DNA of 64,000 nt from Galactobacter sp052108535 (GTDB lineage: Bacteria > Actinomycetota > Actinomycetes > Actinomycetales > Micrococcaceae): NCBI GenBank assembly GCA_052108535.1, contig JBQDZM010000009.1, positions 18,811 to 82,810 of the forward strand, in the 5' to 3' direction. Both the position numbers and the translations under genes were made by a program. Below the pieces are notes generated by a model, which saw only the letters and a program-made list of their open reading frames with translations, ran no database searches and was not told where the DNA came from. Numbering within the stretch: the stretch's first letter is position 1; each line of letters opens with the position of its first letter. Shown here in pieces: positions 8,698 through 16,140 of the stretch.

Positions 8698-9483
8698 TCA
8701 GTCCCCCAGGCGCACCACGGCGTCCAGCGCCAGCTCGAGCGCCACCGCACGAGAGGCGATCCCCCAACCACGAGGATCGTGACCATCCAGGTCCACTAGG
8801 GAATCCGCCGTGTAGAGCAATTGCGCAAACTCCACACCCCGGAAGGCACAGGCCGCAGCCAGCGCCGAGCACTCCATGTCCACCACGTCGCAGCCACGCG
8901 CCATGCGGTCCTTGATGACCGCAGGTGTCTCCCGATAGAAGCCATCGGTGGTCCACGTGACCACATCAGTGTGGTCACGACCGGCCGCGTCCAGGGCCGC
9001 GCGCACAGCAGACACCGGACCGGGCTGCAGGTCGATGAACTCCTCGGCGGCGGCGTAGTGGTAGCTGGTGCCCTCGTCGCGCATGGCCCTCACCGGGACC
9101 AGCATGGCGCCCTCCTCGGTGTCATGGAGCGCACCGCAGGACCCTACGGCCACCACGTGCTTGGCGCCCAGGTTGATCCCGAACTCCAGGTTCTGCACCG
9201 CGGCCGGTGCGCCCAGGGGTGCCAGGACGATACCGACCTCGACACCCTGATGCGTGGTCACGTAGTAGGGAAAATCGCGCGTGATGGATTCCAACGTCGC
9301 GCGCGTTTCCCAGCCGCCCTCGCGCGCAAAGCGGTCCACGGTGGTTCCGAGGAACGCCATCACGAGCCGTGAGGGCAATTCGTCTGGCGCGTGCGCTTCC
9401 CGATCCCATCCTCCGATCAGATCGTTGGGATCATCGTCGAGGTCCAGGATCGGGGCCGAGCCCCGCACGAAGCCGCCCGACAT
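8698..9483 (-). CDS. Nucleoside phosphorylase / nucleosidase family protein
   Basis: The 261-residue protein belongs to the PNP/UDP phosphorylase superfamily, which cleaves the glycosidic bond of nucleosides by phosphorolysis or hydrolysis. GINLGAKHVVAVGSCGAL near 100-115 is the phosphate/ribose-binding segment. DVVDMECSAL near 205-214 is the typical active-site Met-Glu motif that contacts ribose. The ATG at 9483 shares one base with the stop of the DAHP synthase gene (TGATG), so translation is probably coupled. An in-frame extension to 9618 would overlap that gene and is rejected. The substrate (uridine, AMP or methylthioadenosine type) cannot be decided by eye. Confidence 0.85.
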   Translation of the reverse strand: MSGGFVRGSAPILDLDDDPNDLIGGWDREAHAPDELPSRLVMAFLGTTVDRFAREGGWETRATLESITRDFPYYVTTHQGVEVGIVLAPLGAPAAVQNLEFGINLGAKHVVAVGSCGALHDTEEGAMLVPVRAMRDEGTSYHYAAAEEFIDLQPGPVSAVRAALDAAGRDHTDVVTWTTDGFYRETPAVIKDRMARGCDVVDMECSALAAACAFRGVEFAQLLYTADSLVDLDGHDPRGWGIASRAVALELALDAVVRLGD

Positions 9484-10862
9484 CAGCGGTGAGCCAATCC
9501 CTCGGCCACCAAGAAGGCCAGCTCCAGGGACTGCGCGTGGTTCAGGCGCGGATCGCAAACGGACTCGTAGAGGTCGTCGAACTGCTCCTCGCGGATCGGG
9601 TCGGCGCCGCCCAGGCACTCAGCCACGTCGTCGCCGGTCATCTCTACATGCAGGCCACCGGGCACGGTGCCCAAGGAGCGATGCACCTCGAAGAATCCGC
9701 GGACCTCGTCCATGACGTCGTCGAAGCGGCGGGTCTTGTAACCGTTCTGGCTGGTCACGGTGTTGCCGTGCATGGGGTCGGTGACCCACACGACCTGCGC
9801 GCCGGAGTCACGGACAGCCTCGACGATCGGGGGCAGCGCCTCACGGATCTTGGAGGCACCCATCCGCGTGATGAAGGTCAGGCGGCCGGGCTCGCGCTCG
9901 GGATCCAGCTTCTCGATCAGGTCAATAGCGTCCTGGCCCGTGGTGGTGGGGCCCAGCTTCACGCCGATCGGGTTCTTCACCCGAGACAGGAAGTCCACGT
10001 GGGCGCCGTCCAGCTCGCGGGTCCGCTCACCGATCCAGAGGAAGTGACCGCTGGTGTCGTAGGGCTGACCGGTGCGGGAGTCGGTGCGGGTCAGAGCGCG
10101 CTCATAGTCAAGCAGCAGCGCCTCGTGGGCGGCGAAGAACTCCGTGGTCTTCAGCGCCTCGAAGTCGGCACCGCAGGCGCCCATGAAGTTCACCGCGCGG
10201 TCGATCTCGCCGGCCAACTGCTCGTACTCGTGGTAGGCAGGGTTGGCCATGAAGCCCTGGTTCCAGGAGTGAACGCTGCGCAAATCGGCGAAGCCGCCGG
10301 TCGTGAAGGCACGGATCAGATTCAGCGTGGAGGAGGCCGTGTTGTAGGCCTGCACCATACGCTTGGGGTCGTGCTTGCGTGATTCCTCGGTGAACGCGTA
10401 ACCGTTGACGATGTCGCCACGGAAGGCAGGCAACGTCACGTCGCCGCGAGTCTCGGTGTTGGACGAGCGGGGCTTGGCGAACTGCCCGGCCATACGCCCC
10501 ATCTTGATCACCGGCATCTGAGCACCGTAGGTGAGCACCACGGCCATCTGCAGGATGGTCTTGACCCGAGCCTGAATCCGGTCCGCCGTAGCGGCGCTGA
10601 AGGTCTCGGCGCAGTCGCCGCCCTGCAGCAGGAAGGCCTCGCCGCGGGCCGCTGCGGCCAGGCGGGACTTCAACACGTCCACCTCACCGGCGAACACGAG
10701 CGGAGGCAGCGTACCGAGCTCGGCCACGGCGCGCGCGTGTTCCGGGGTACCACTCCAGTCCGGCTGCTGCTTGATGGGCAACTGCCGCCAGAGGTCGAGT
10801 GTGGGGTCGTTGGCGGGGCCCGACTGAGTGCCGGCCATGATGCGCTGAGCTGGTTGAGTCAC
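9483..10862 (-). CDS. aroG: Class II 3-deoxy-7-phosphoheptulonate synthase
   Basis: The product (459 residues) is a plant/actinobacterial class II DAHP synthase. It condenses phosphoenolpyruvate and erythrose 4-phosphate in the first step of the shikimate pathway. Diagnostic segments are LLQGGDCAETF near 85-95, MPVIKMGRMAGQFAKPRS near 120-137, GERTRELDGAHVDF, VKLGPTT and WVTDPMHGNT, which supply the metal ligands and the PEP pocket. The length matches the family. The GTG at 10862 is favoured because TACGAT lies six bases upstream and no ribosome site serves the later ATG. A nucleosidase gene is coupled downstream. Confidence 0.93.
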   Translation of the reverse strand: MTQPAQRIMAGTQSGPANDPTLDLWRQLPIKQQPDWSGTPEHARAVAELGTLPPLVFAGEVDVLKSRLAAAARGEAFLLQGGDCAETFSAATADRIQARVKTILQMAVVLTYGAQMPVIKMGRMAGQFAKPRSSNTETRGDVTLPAFRGDIVNGYAFTEESRKHDPKRMVQAYNTASSTLNLIRAFTTGGFADLRSVHSWNQGFMANPAYHEYEQLAGEIDRAVNFMGACGADFEALKTTEFFAAHEALLLDYERALTRTDSRTGQPYDTSGHFLWIGERTRELDGAHVDFLSRVKNPIGVKLGPTTTGQDAIDLIEKLDPEREPGRLTFITRMGASKIREALPPIVEAVRDSGAQVVWVTDPMHGNTVTSQNGYKTRRFDDVMDEVRGFFEVHRSLGTVPGGLHVEMTGDDVAECLGGADPIREEQFDDLYESVCDPRLNHAQSLELAFLVAEGLAHR

Positions 10863-10868
10863 CCGCCC

Positions 10869-10899
10869 ATCGTAATGGGGCCGGGAGCCGCCTGACCAA
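10869..10899 (-). promoter_or_regulatory. Promoter of aroG (leaderless)
   Basis: On the minus strand the -10 box TACGAT (10869-10874) ends six bases before the GTG start. TTGGTC at 10894-10899 is a plausible -35 with a slightly long 19-base spacer. Confidence 0.5.
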
Positions 10900-11031
10900 G
10901 CCGCGCCGTCGCGCGTGGGTCCATGCTGTAACACGGGCGTCATAGAAGCACCAGAATGCCCGACGCCGGGTGGTCGGGTCCCGCCGCGGGCGCGGCCCCG
11001 CCGCACACAGCTCCACTCGGTCCCGCCCCGG

Positions 11032-11037
11032 TAGGCT
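11032..11037 (+). promoter_or_regulatory. -10 box of the carboxylesterase gene (leaderless)
   Basis: TAGGCT ends seven bases before the ATG at 11045. No Shine-Dalgarno sequence intervenes. The -35 is not recognisable. Confidence 0.4.
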
Positions 11038-11044
11038 GGGTGAC

Positions 11045-11836
11045 ATGGAGTCCACGCAGCAGTCCGCGCGGGCCGGTGCGGAGCCAACCGGCACGGGCGT
11101 TTTGGTGATCCACGGGTTCACGTCCTCCCCCGGATCCATCAGACCGTGGGCTCAAGCCTGCGCCGAGGTGGGCCATGCGGTCTCCACGCCCACGCTCCCT
11201 GGGCACGGAACCCGCTGGGAGGATCTGGCAGACACCCGTGCAGAGGAGTGGCTCCAGGCCGTCGAGGACGCCTACGACGCGTTGGCCGCCTCCGTGGACC
11301 GGGTCGCGGTCTGCGGCCTATCCATGGGAGGTGCCCTGGCCCTGCATTTGGCCGCGGTTCGCCGGCCCGTAGCAGCGTATCTGGTCAACCCTGCACTGAC
11401 CCCACACCCGTTCGCCGTGCGGTTGACGCCGGTGTTGAAACATGTGGTGCGCAGCGTGAGTGGCATCGGCGGAGACGTGGCCAAACCTGGTGCATCGGAG
11501 CCCACCTATGAACGGACCCCGGTGGCGGCCGTGGCGCAATTGGTACGACTGCAACGCCAGGTTAGGGGTGAACTGCCCGGTATCGTGGCCCCGGTGACCG
11601 TATTCCGTTCCGAGGTGGACCACGTGGTCTCCGATGCCTCGGTCACCGCGCTGCGCGGCGGACTGCGCTCCGACATCGACTACACGCAGGTCCCCCTGAA
11701 GCAAAGCTTCCACGTCGCCACCCTTGATTACGATGCCGACCTGATTTTCCGACATACTCTGACCGATCTTGAGCGCTTCACCCCGTCCGGCGCCGCAACT
11801 GGCACCGGACGCCACCGTGAGCAGGCAGGCGCATGA
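11045..11836 (+). CDS. Alpha/beta hydrolase, carboxylesterase or monoglyceride-lipase type
   Basis: This 263-residue cytoplasmic hydrolase opens with LVIHGFTSSPGSIRPWA, the oxyanion-hole HGF motif of the Est30/monoacylglycerol lipase group. The nucleophile elbow is GLSMGG near 96-101. The acid is probably the Asp of SEVDHVV near 200, and the catalytic His is in KQSFHVATLD near 230. The family cleaves short to medium-chain esters or monoglycerides. The ATG at 11045 follows a leaderless -10 box; an in-frame start at 10970 would add an Arg/Pro-rich extension and is rejected. The stop overlaps the next gene as ATGA. A lipid-related role fits the acyl-CoA ligase that follows, but this is inference. 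Confidence 0.86.
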   Translation: MESTQQSARAGAEPTGTGVLVIHGFTSSPGSIRPWAQACAEVGHAVSTPTLPGHGTRWEDLADTRAEEWLQAVEDAYDALAASVDRVAVCGLSMGGALALHLAAVRRPVAAYLVNPALTPHPFAVRLTPVLKHVVRSVSGIGGDVAKPGASEPTYERTPVAAVAQLVRLQRQVRGELPGIVAPVTVFRSEVDHVVSDASVTALRGGLRSDIDYTQVPLKQSFHVATLDYDADLIFRHTLTDLERFTPSGAATGTGRHREQAGA

Positions 11837-12384
11837 ACAATTCCCCGCAGGGCGCGGACGATGTCTGGGCCGATCTCGTCGCACGCTTGGAGGCCACCGA
11901 TTCCTCCTCCGTGCTCGATCCGGATTCAGGCTCAAAACTAGGCCATGAACCCAGGCCGAAACCGGGCCCGGATTCAGGCTCGGCTTCGGCCCCGGAAGCC
12001 GAGGCAGTCCCGGACGGGGCCAACGAGAACGCGACCACAACCGGACCGCGCTTCCCTTCGCTACAGGGCCCCGTCGTCGGGCCTTTGGCCCCGCGCGGAC
12101 CACGCGACTGGGACGAGGCGGAACTCACTGAGGACGGGCACACCGATTTTGTGCCCGAGGCCCCCGGCCCGATCCTGACCGGGCGTCCGGGCGTGGTGAT
12201 CGCGTGCATCGCCGCGGTCGCGATGCCGGTCCTGATGCTGGTTCTGCTGATCCTGGTGCCCGGCAGGATCCCGGGGTCAGGCTGGGCCATGATGGGCCTG
12301 ACTGCGATCGTGGCCTTGGTCTACCTGGCGTGGAGTCTGCCGAGGCATCGCGAGGACAACGGAGACGACGGCGCCAGAGTGTGA
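11833..12384 (+). CDS. Unknown membrane protein coupled to the esterase
   Basis: The first 110 of 183 residues are acidic, low-complexity and rich in Pro, Ser and Gly, with two imperfect copies of a DPDSGS/GPDSGS segment near 29-52. Two closely spaced membrane helices (about 118-138 and 144-163) and a charged tail follow. I do not recognise the family. The ATG at 11833 overlaps the esterase stop by four bases (ATGA), so co-translation is expected. Topology suggests a long cytoplasmic N-terminus on a helical hairpin anchor. Confidence 0.75.
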   Translation: MNNSPQGADDVWADLVARLEATDSSSVLDPDSGSKLGHEPRPKPGPDSGSASAPEAEAVPDGANENATTTGPRFPSLQGPVVGPLAPRGPRDWDEAELTEDGHTDFVPEAPGPILTGRPGVVIACIAAVAMPVLMLVLLILVPGRIPGSGWAMMGLTAIVALVYLAWSLPRHREDNGDDGARV

Positions 12385-12430
12385 TGGGGCAAGGGTGTGA
12401 TCCCGATCTCACGTTCATCCCTCAGTTTTG

Positions 12431-12444
12431 TTACTCTTGAGTAA
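12431..12444. promoter_or_regulatory. Operator-like dyad upstream of the acyl-CoA ligase
   Basis: TTACTC-TT-GAGTAA is a perfect 6-bp inverted repeat with a two-base spacer, about 94 bases before the start codon. TACTCT inside it could serve as a -10 box. Short dyads of this kind are typical operators of TetR-family fatty-acid regulators, but the regulator is unknown. Confidence 0.4.
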
Positions 12445-12537
12445 GCAACGACGCCTCGCCTACCGGCCTGCGGCGTCCACCCCCAGATCGGCTCGGGCCA
12501 CTCCCGCGCCGGCCAGACCGACCCGGAGGACACACCA

Positions 12538-14340
12538 GTGCGAGAGATCAATGTCGAGGCCCTGACCACCAGTCCCGACGACGCCGTCATCCCCACCCTG
12601 CTCACCAGGCACCTGGACGCCGGACGCAATCCCGCACTCTTCGCGCGGCAGGATTCTGCCGGGACCTGGCTTCCGGTCTCCGCTCAGGCCTTCACCGATG
12701 ATGCCCGCGAGATCGCTAAGGGACTCGTGGCGCGCGGCGTGCAACCCGGAGACTCCGTGGCCCTCATGTCCAGGAACCGCTACGAATGGTCCCTTTTGGA
12801 CTTCGCGATCCTCTTCGCAGGCGGCGTCACCGTCCCCGTCTACGAGACCTCCTCCCCCTCCCAGGTGGCCTGGATCCTCTCCGATTCCCGCTCCGTCATC
12901 ATCATCACGGAAACAGACAGTCACGCCGCAACGGTGACGCGCGCCTCCCGGGACACCGACCTCTCCGGGCTGCGTGAGGTACTGGTGATGGACAACGGCG
13001 ACCTCGACTCACTGCGGACGGACGGTGCACGGATCAGCGATGAGGAGCTCGCCTCCCGCACCGCGAGCCGACGCAAGTCGGACGTCGCCACCATCATCTA
13101 CACCTCCGGCACCACGGGGCGCCCCAAGGGCTGCGCCCTCACCCACGCCAACTTCGTGGATCTGAGCGACAACGCGTTGGCCATCCTCTCCGGCATCGTC
13201 AACGAGCGGGCCTCCACACTGATGTTCCTGCCGCTGGCTCACGTCTTTGCCCGCTACATCGCCATCCTCGCCGTGGCAGGTGGGGCCACCGTGGGGCACG
13301 TCCCTGACCTGAAGAACCTGGTCCCGGACATGCAGTCCTTCAAACCCACCTTCCTCTTGGCCGTACCCCGCGTCTTCGAGAAGGTCTTCAACGGAGCACT
13401 GCAGAACGCTCAAGCGGGCGGCAAGGAAAAGATCTTCATGACGGCGGCCCGCACCGCAGCCGCATACTCCAGGGCGCAGTTGAGCGCAGAGGGCAAGATC
13501 CCTCTGGGACTCAAGCTCAAGCACTGGCTCTTCGACAAGCTGGTCTATTCGAAGGTTCGTGCGGCCACGGGTGGCCGCGTAGCCCACGCCGTCTCCGGCG
13601 GCGGCCCGCTGGGCGAACGTCTCGGCCACTTCTTCAACGGCGCAGGCATCACCGTCCTGGAAGGGTACGGCCTCACCGAAACCACCGCACCGGTCGGCGT
13701 GAACACCCCGGAACGGATCAAGATCGGGACAGTGGGACGCCCGCTCCCCGGAAACAGCTACCGGATCGCTGATGACGGCGAGATCCTCGCCAAGGGCGTG
13801 TGCCTGTTCAAGGAGTACATCAACCGCCCCGACCTCACTGAAGAGGCCTTCGACGGGGAATGGTTCCGCACCGGAGACCTTGGTTCCCTGGACGAGGACG
13901 GCTTCCTGACCATCACCGGCCGCAAGAAGGAAATCATCGTCACGGCAGGCGGAAAGAACGTGGCGCCTGCCATGTTGGAGGATCAGATCAGGGCAGCGGC
14001 TCTGGTGTCCCAGTGCATCGTGGTCGGTGATGGACGCAAGTTCGTCGGCGCCTTGGTCACCTTGGACGAGGAGGTGCTCCCGGCCTGGCTGAAACGTCAC
14101 GAGTTGCCGGAGAACACTCCCCTGGACTCGCTGCTGACGCACCCCCAGGTGCTGGCGGACGTTCAGGCGGCCGTCGACGCCGCCAATGAGACCGTGTCCC
14201 ACGCCGAGGCCATCAAGAAGTTCTCCATCGTGGGGACCGACTTCTCCGAGGAGGCCGGTTACCTCACCCCGAGCCTGAAGATGCGCCGCCAGGTGATCCT
14301 CAAGGACTTCGCCGCGGACGTAGAGAAGCTCTACTCCTGA
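12538..14340 (+). CDS. Long-chain fatty-acid CoA ligase (FadD15-like)
   Basis: This 600-residue adenylate-forming enzyme activates fatty acids with ATP and CoA. The AMP-binding P-loop YTSGTTGRPKG is near 188-198, the adenine motif GYGLTETTAP near 376-385, and the hinge and A8 region WFRTGDLGSLDEDGF and GRKKEIIVTAGGKNVAP near 441-477. The insert that follows (KFVGALVTLDEE) and the length match the long-chain, FadD15/Faa-type subgroup rather than short-chain acetyl-CoA synthetases. The GTG at 12538 has GGAGG seven bases upstream. A dyad in the leader may be an operator. The gene converges with mycothione reductase. Confidence 0.92.
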   Translation: MREINVEALTTSPDDAVIPTLLTRHLDAGRNPALFARQDSAGTWLPVSAQAFTDDAREIAKGLVARGVQPGDSVALMSRNRYEWSLLDFAILFAGGVTVPVYETSSPSQVAWILSDSRSVIIITETDSHAATVTRASRDTDLSGLREVLVMDNGDLDSLRTDGARISDEELASRTASRRKSDVATIIYTSGTTGRPKGCALTHANFVDLSDNALAILSGIVNERASTLMFLPLAHVFARYIAILAVAGGATVGHVPDLKNLVPDMQSFKPTFLLAVPRVFEKVFNGALQNAQAGGKEKIFMTAARTAAAYSRAQLSAEGKIPLGLKLKHWLFDKLVYSKVRAATGGRVAHAVSGGGPLGERLGHFFNGAGITVLEGYGLTETTAPVGVNTPERIKIGTVGRPLPGNSYRIADDGEILAKGVCLFKEYINRPDLTEEAFDGEWFRTGDLGSLDEDGFLTITGRKKEIIVTAGGKNVAPAMLEDQIRAAALVSQCIVVGDGRKFVGALVTLDEEVLPAWLKRHELPENTPLDSLLTHPQVLADVQAAVDAANETVSHAEAIKKFSIVGTDFSEEAGYLTPSLKMRRQVILKDFAADVEKLYS

Positions 14341-14348
14341 GATCTGCC

Positions 14349-14381
14349 GGCGCTGGCCCACCACCACGGCGGGCCAGCGCC
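14349..14381. terminator. Bidirectional terminator, 11-bp perfect stem
   Basis: GGCGCTGGCCC (14349-14359) and GGGCCAGCGCC (14371-14381) pair perfectly around an 11-base loop between the convergent ligase and mycothione reductase genes. Confidence 0.8.
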
Positions 14382-14391
14382 CTTGGCGCGC

Positions 14392-15810
14392 TCAGAGCGC
14401 GGCGTCGTCCAGGTGCCGCGTCTCCAGGGACAGCAGCGCGTTCTCCACGACCTCGGCCAGGGCCGGATGAATCCAGTACGGGGTCCGGGCCAGGGCGTAG
14501 GCGTCCTGGTCAAACACCATCGCCTGGACCAGGGGCTGGATCAGGATGGAGGCTTGCTCACCCATCAGGTGCGCCCCGAGGATCTTGCCCGTTGACCGGT
14601 GGGCGATGATCTTCACGAAGCCCTCTTGGTCCTCCAAGGCCCACCCGTAGGCGGTGGAACCGTAGTCCTGAATCGCCACGGCGATGTCGTCTGGGTTCTC
14701 TGCCTGCGCGCGTGCCTCGTGCTCGGTCAGGCCCACGGTGGCGACCTGCGGCCTGGCGAACACGGCGGCAGGCACCGCGCGGTGGTCGGTGGCGCGAAGG
14801 TTGGCCGGGCGTTCCAGGTTGTGGGCCACCACGCGAGCCTCACGATTGGCCACATGTTTGAGCTGGTAGGGGTTGCTGATGTCGCCCAACGCGAACACGC
14901 CCTCCACGGGAGTCCCTGCGGAGAGCACACGTTGGTAGTCGTCCACGGCCACCCGACAGTCCTCGGTGAGGTCGAATCCGACAGCTGCCGCCCCCACACG
15001 GTCGGAGTTCGGGACCCTTCCGGTCGCCAACAGGACCACATCAGCTCCCAGCGCCAGGGTTTCGTCACCGCGGGTGAAGCGCGCTTCGACGTCCGCATCT
15101 GCACCGGACCCTAAGCTGGTCAGCTCCCAACCGCGATGCAGTTCCCAGCGTTTCATCGCTGCCGCGGTGAAGCGTTCGGAGACGGTGGAGTCGCCGTGCC
15201 GCAGCAGCTGCTGTCCGCGGATCACCTGGATCACTTCTGACCCCAGGCCGGAGAAGATGCCGGCGAACTCGGCGGCGATGTAGCCACCTCCCACGATCAC
15301 GATGCGCTTGGGCAGCCGGGGCAGCCGCATCACAGTGTCGGAGGTGTGCACACCGGGGGTGTCGACTCCTGGAACGTCCGGGAGCACGGCTCGGGATCCG
15401 GCGGCGATCACGATCTTGTCAGCCGTGAGCACTGTGCCGTTGCTGGTGGTGAGCTCACGCTGTCCGGTGAAATGCGCTTCTTCCTCGATGAGGTCAACGT
15501 TATCGAGTTCATCGGCTCGATAGCTACGCCCTCCCGCCGAGATCGCATCCACCCGACCGAAGATCCGGTCGCGGATACCCGGCCAGTCCACGACGGTGCG
15601 TTGCAGGCTCACGCCTAGCTTTGAGGCCTCCTCCGGCGCCGCTCCGAACGTGGCGGGTAGGACGAACATCTTGGTGGGGATGCAGCCCTTGTTCAGGCAG
15701 GTGCCACCGAAGACCCCGGACTCCACGATGGCGACCTTCTTGTCGTCCCAGTACGGGGTGAGCAAGGTGTTGCCGGAGCCGGAGCCGATGACGATCAGGT
15801 CGTAATGCAT
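14392..15810 (-). CDS. mtr: Mycothione reductase
   Basis: This 472-residue flavoprotein reduces oxidised mycothiol with NADPH, keeping the actinobacterial thiol pool reduced. The N-terminal FAD motif is IGSGSGN near 8-14. The redox disulfide is GGTCLNKGCIPTKM with C38 and C43. The second nucleotide fold is VIVGGGYIAAEFAG near 180. The C-terminal His-Glu pair lies in YWIHPALAEVVENALL. The combination of SGSGN, TSDTVMR, RHGDSTVSERF and DHRAVPAAVF identifies mycothione reductase rather than dihydrolipoamide dehydrogenase. The ATG at 15810 is chosen; an in-frame start three codons upstream is also possible. CAGGAT lies seven bases before it, near-consensus for a leaderless promoter. A 98-bp palindrome lies 76 bases upstream. 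Confidence 0.93.
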   Translation of the reverse strand: MHYDLIVIGSGSGNTLLTPYWDDKKVAIVESGVFGGTCLNKGCIPTKMFVLPATFGAAPEEASKLGVSLQRTVVDWPGIRDRIFGRVDAISAGGRSYRADELDNVDLIEEEAHFTGQRELTTSNGTVLTADKIVIAAGSRAVLPDVPGVDTPGVHTSDTVMRLPRLPKRIVIVGGGYIAAEFAGIFSGLGSEVIQVIRGQQLLRHGDSTVSERFTAAAMKRWELHRGWELTSLGSGADADVEARFTRGDETLALGADVVLLATGRVPNSDRVGAAAVGFDLTEDCRVAVDDYQRVLSAGTPVEGVFALGDISNPYQLKHVANREARVVAHNLERPANLRATDHRAVPAAVFARPQVATVGLTEHEARAQAENPDDIAVAIQDYGSTAYGWALEDQEGFVKIIAHRSTGKILGAHLMGEQASILIQPLVQAMVFDQDAYALARTPYWIHPALAEVVENALLSLETRHLDDAAL

Positions 15811-15886
15811 GCCCCCCATCCTGTCACGCGTTTCGCCCGCGAAACAGCAGTGCGTCGTCCCGCTCCACCTGCTTCCCTCTCACTCC

Positions 15887-15984
15887 CCTCCGTTAGACAT
15901 TCAAGCGGTGTTCTGGACAGGTTTTTGTCCAACGGCCGTTGGACAAAAACCTGTCCAAAAGTGCGCTCAAATGTCTAACGGAGG
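15887..15984. repeat. 98-bp near-perfect palindrome upstream of mtr
   Basis: The outer arms CCTCCGTTAGACATT (15887-15901) and AATGTCTAACGGAGG (15970-15984) are perfect. The central 44 bp (15914-15957) are also perfect. Counting all 49 pairs about the centre between 15935 and 15936, 43 match and none needs a gap. Each half of the core is itself a dyad, TGGACA-N6-TGTCCA, at 15914-15931 and 15940-15957, with centres 26 bp apart. It could be a paired operator for mtr, a very long RNA hairpin ending the pyc transcript, or a small palindromic repeat element. Confidence 0.9.
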
Positions 15985-15992
15985 TAAACAAG

Positions 15993-16030
15993 AGTGCCCG
16001 ACGGGTGGTGGGAACCACCCGTCGGGCACT
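15993..16030. terminator. Terminator hairpin of pyruvate carboxylase, 17-bp perfect stem
   Basis: AGTGCCCGACGGGTGGT and ACCACCCGTCGGGCACT pair perfectly around GGGA. It lies about 105 bases past the pyc stop in the direction of transcription. Only a weak T-run follows. Confidence 0.75.
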
Positions 16031-16040
16031 ACGGCACTAC

Positions 16041-16140
16041 AGCTACGCACCGGGCATCGATCAGCAGCTACACACCAGGCCTAGATCAGCGGCACCCCAC
16101 GGGGTACGGATCAGTAGCTACGCACGGGGTACGAATCAGC
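16041..16140. repeat. Four tandem imperfect 25-bp repeats at the 3' end of pyc
   Basis: Units lie at 16041-16065, 16066-16090, 16091-16115 and 16116-16140. Each ends in ATCAGC, ATCAGC, ATCAGT or ATCAGC, and three begin AGCTAC. The last unit covers the pyc stop codon (16136-16138), so the array has probably grown from the gene's end into the 3' untranslated region. Confidence 0.8.

Larger units (their letters stand above)
15811..16135. other. Structured intergenic region between pyc and mtr
   Basis: No gene is supported. In the transcribed (leftward) direction it holds a tandem repeat after the pyc stop, a 17-bp-stem terminator, a 98-bp palindrome, and then the mtr leader. The palindrome is clearly more AT-rich than its surroundings. 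Confidence 0.7.

Noticed and set aside
12396..12413. TGTGA...TCACG upstream of the acyl-CoA ligase as a CRP site
   Set aside because: The half-sites are eight bases apart instead of six, so it does not fit the CRP-family spacing.
16041..16140. Tandem repeats as a CRISPR array
   Set aside because: The units are contiguous with no spacers, are imperfect, and no cas genes are present.
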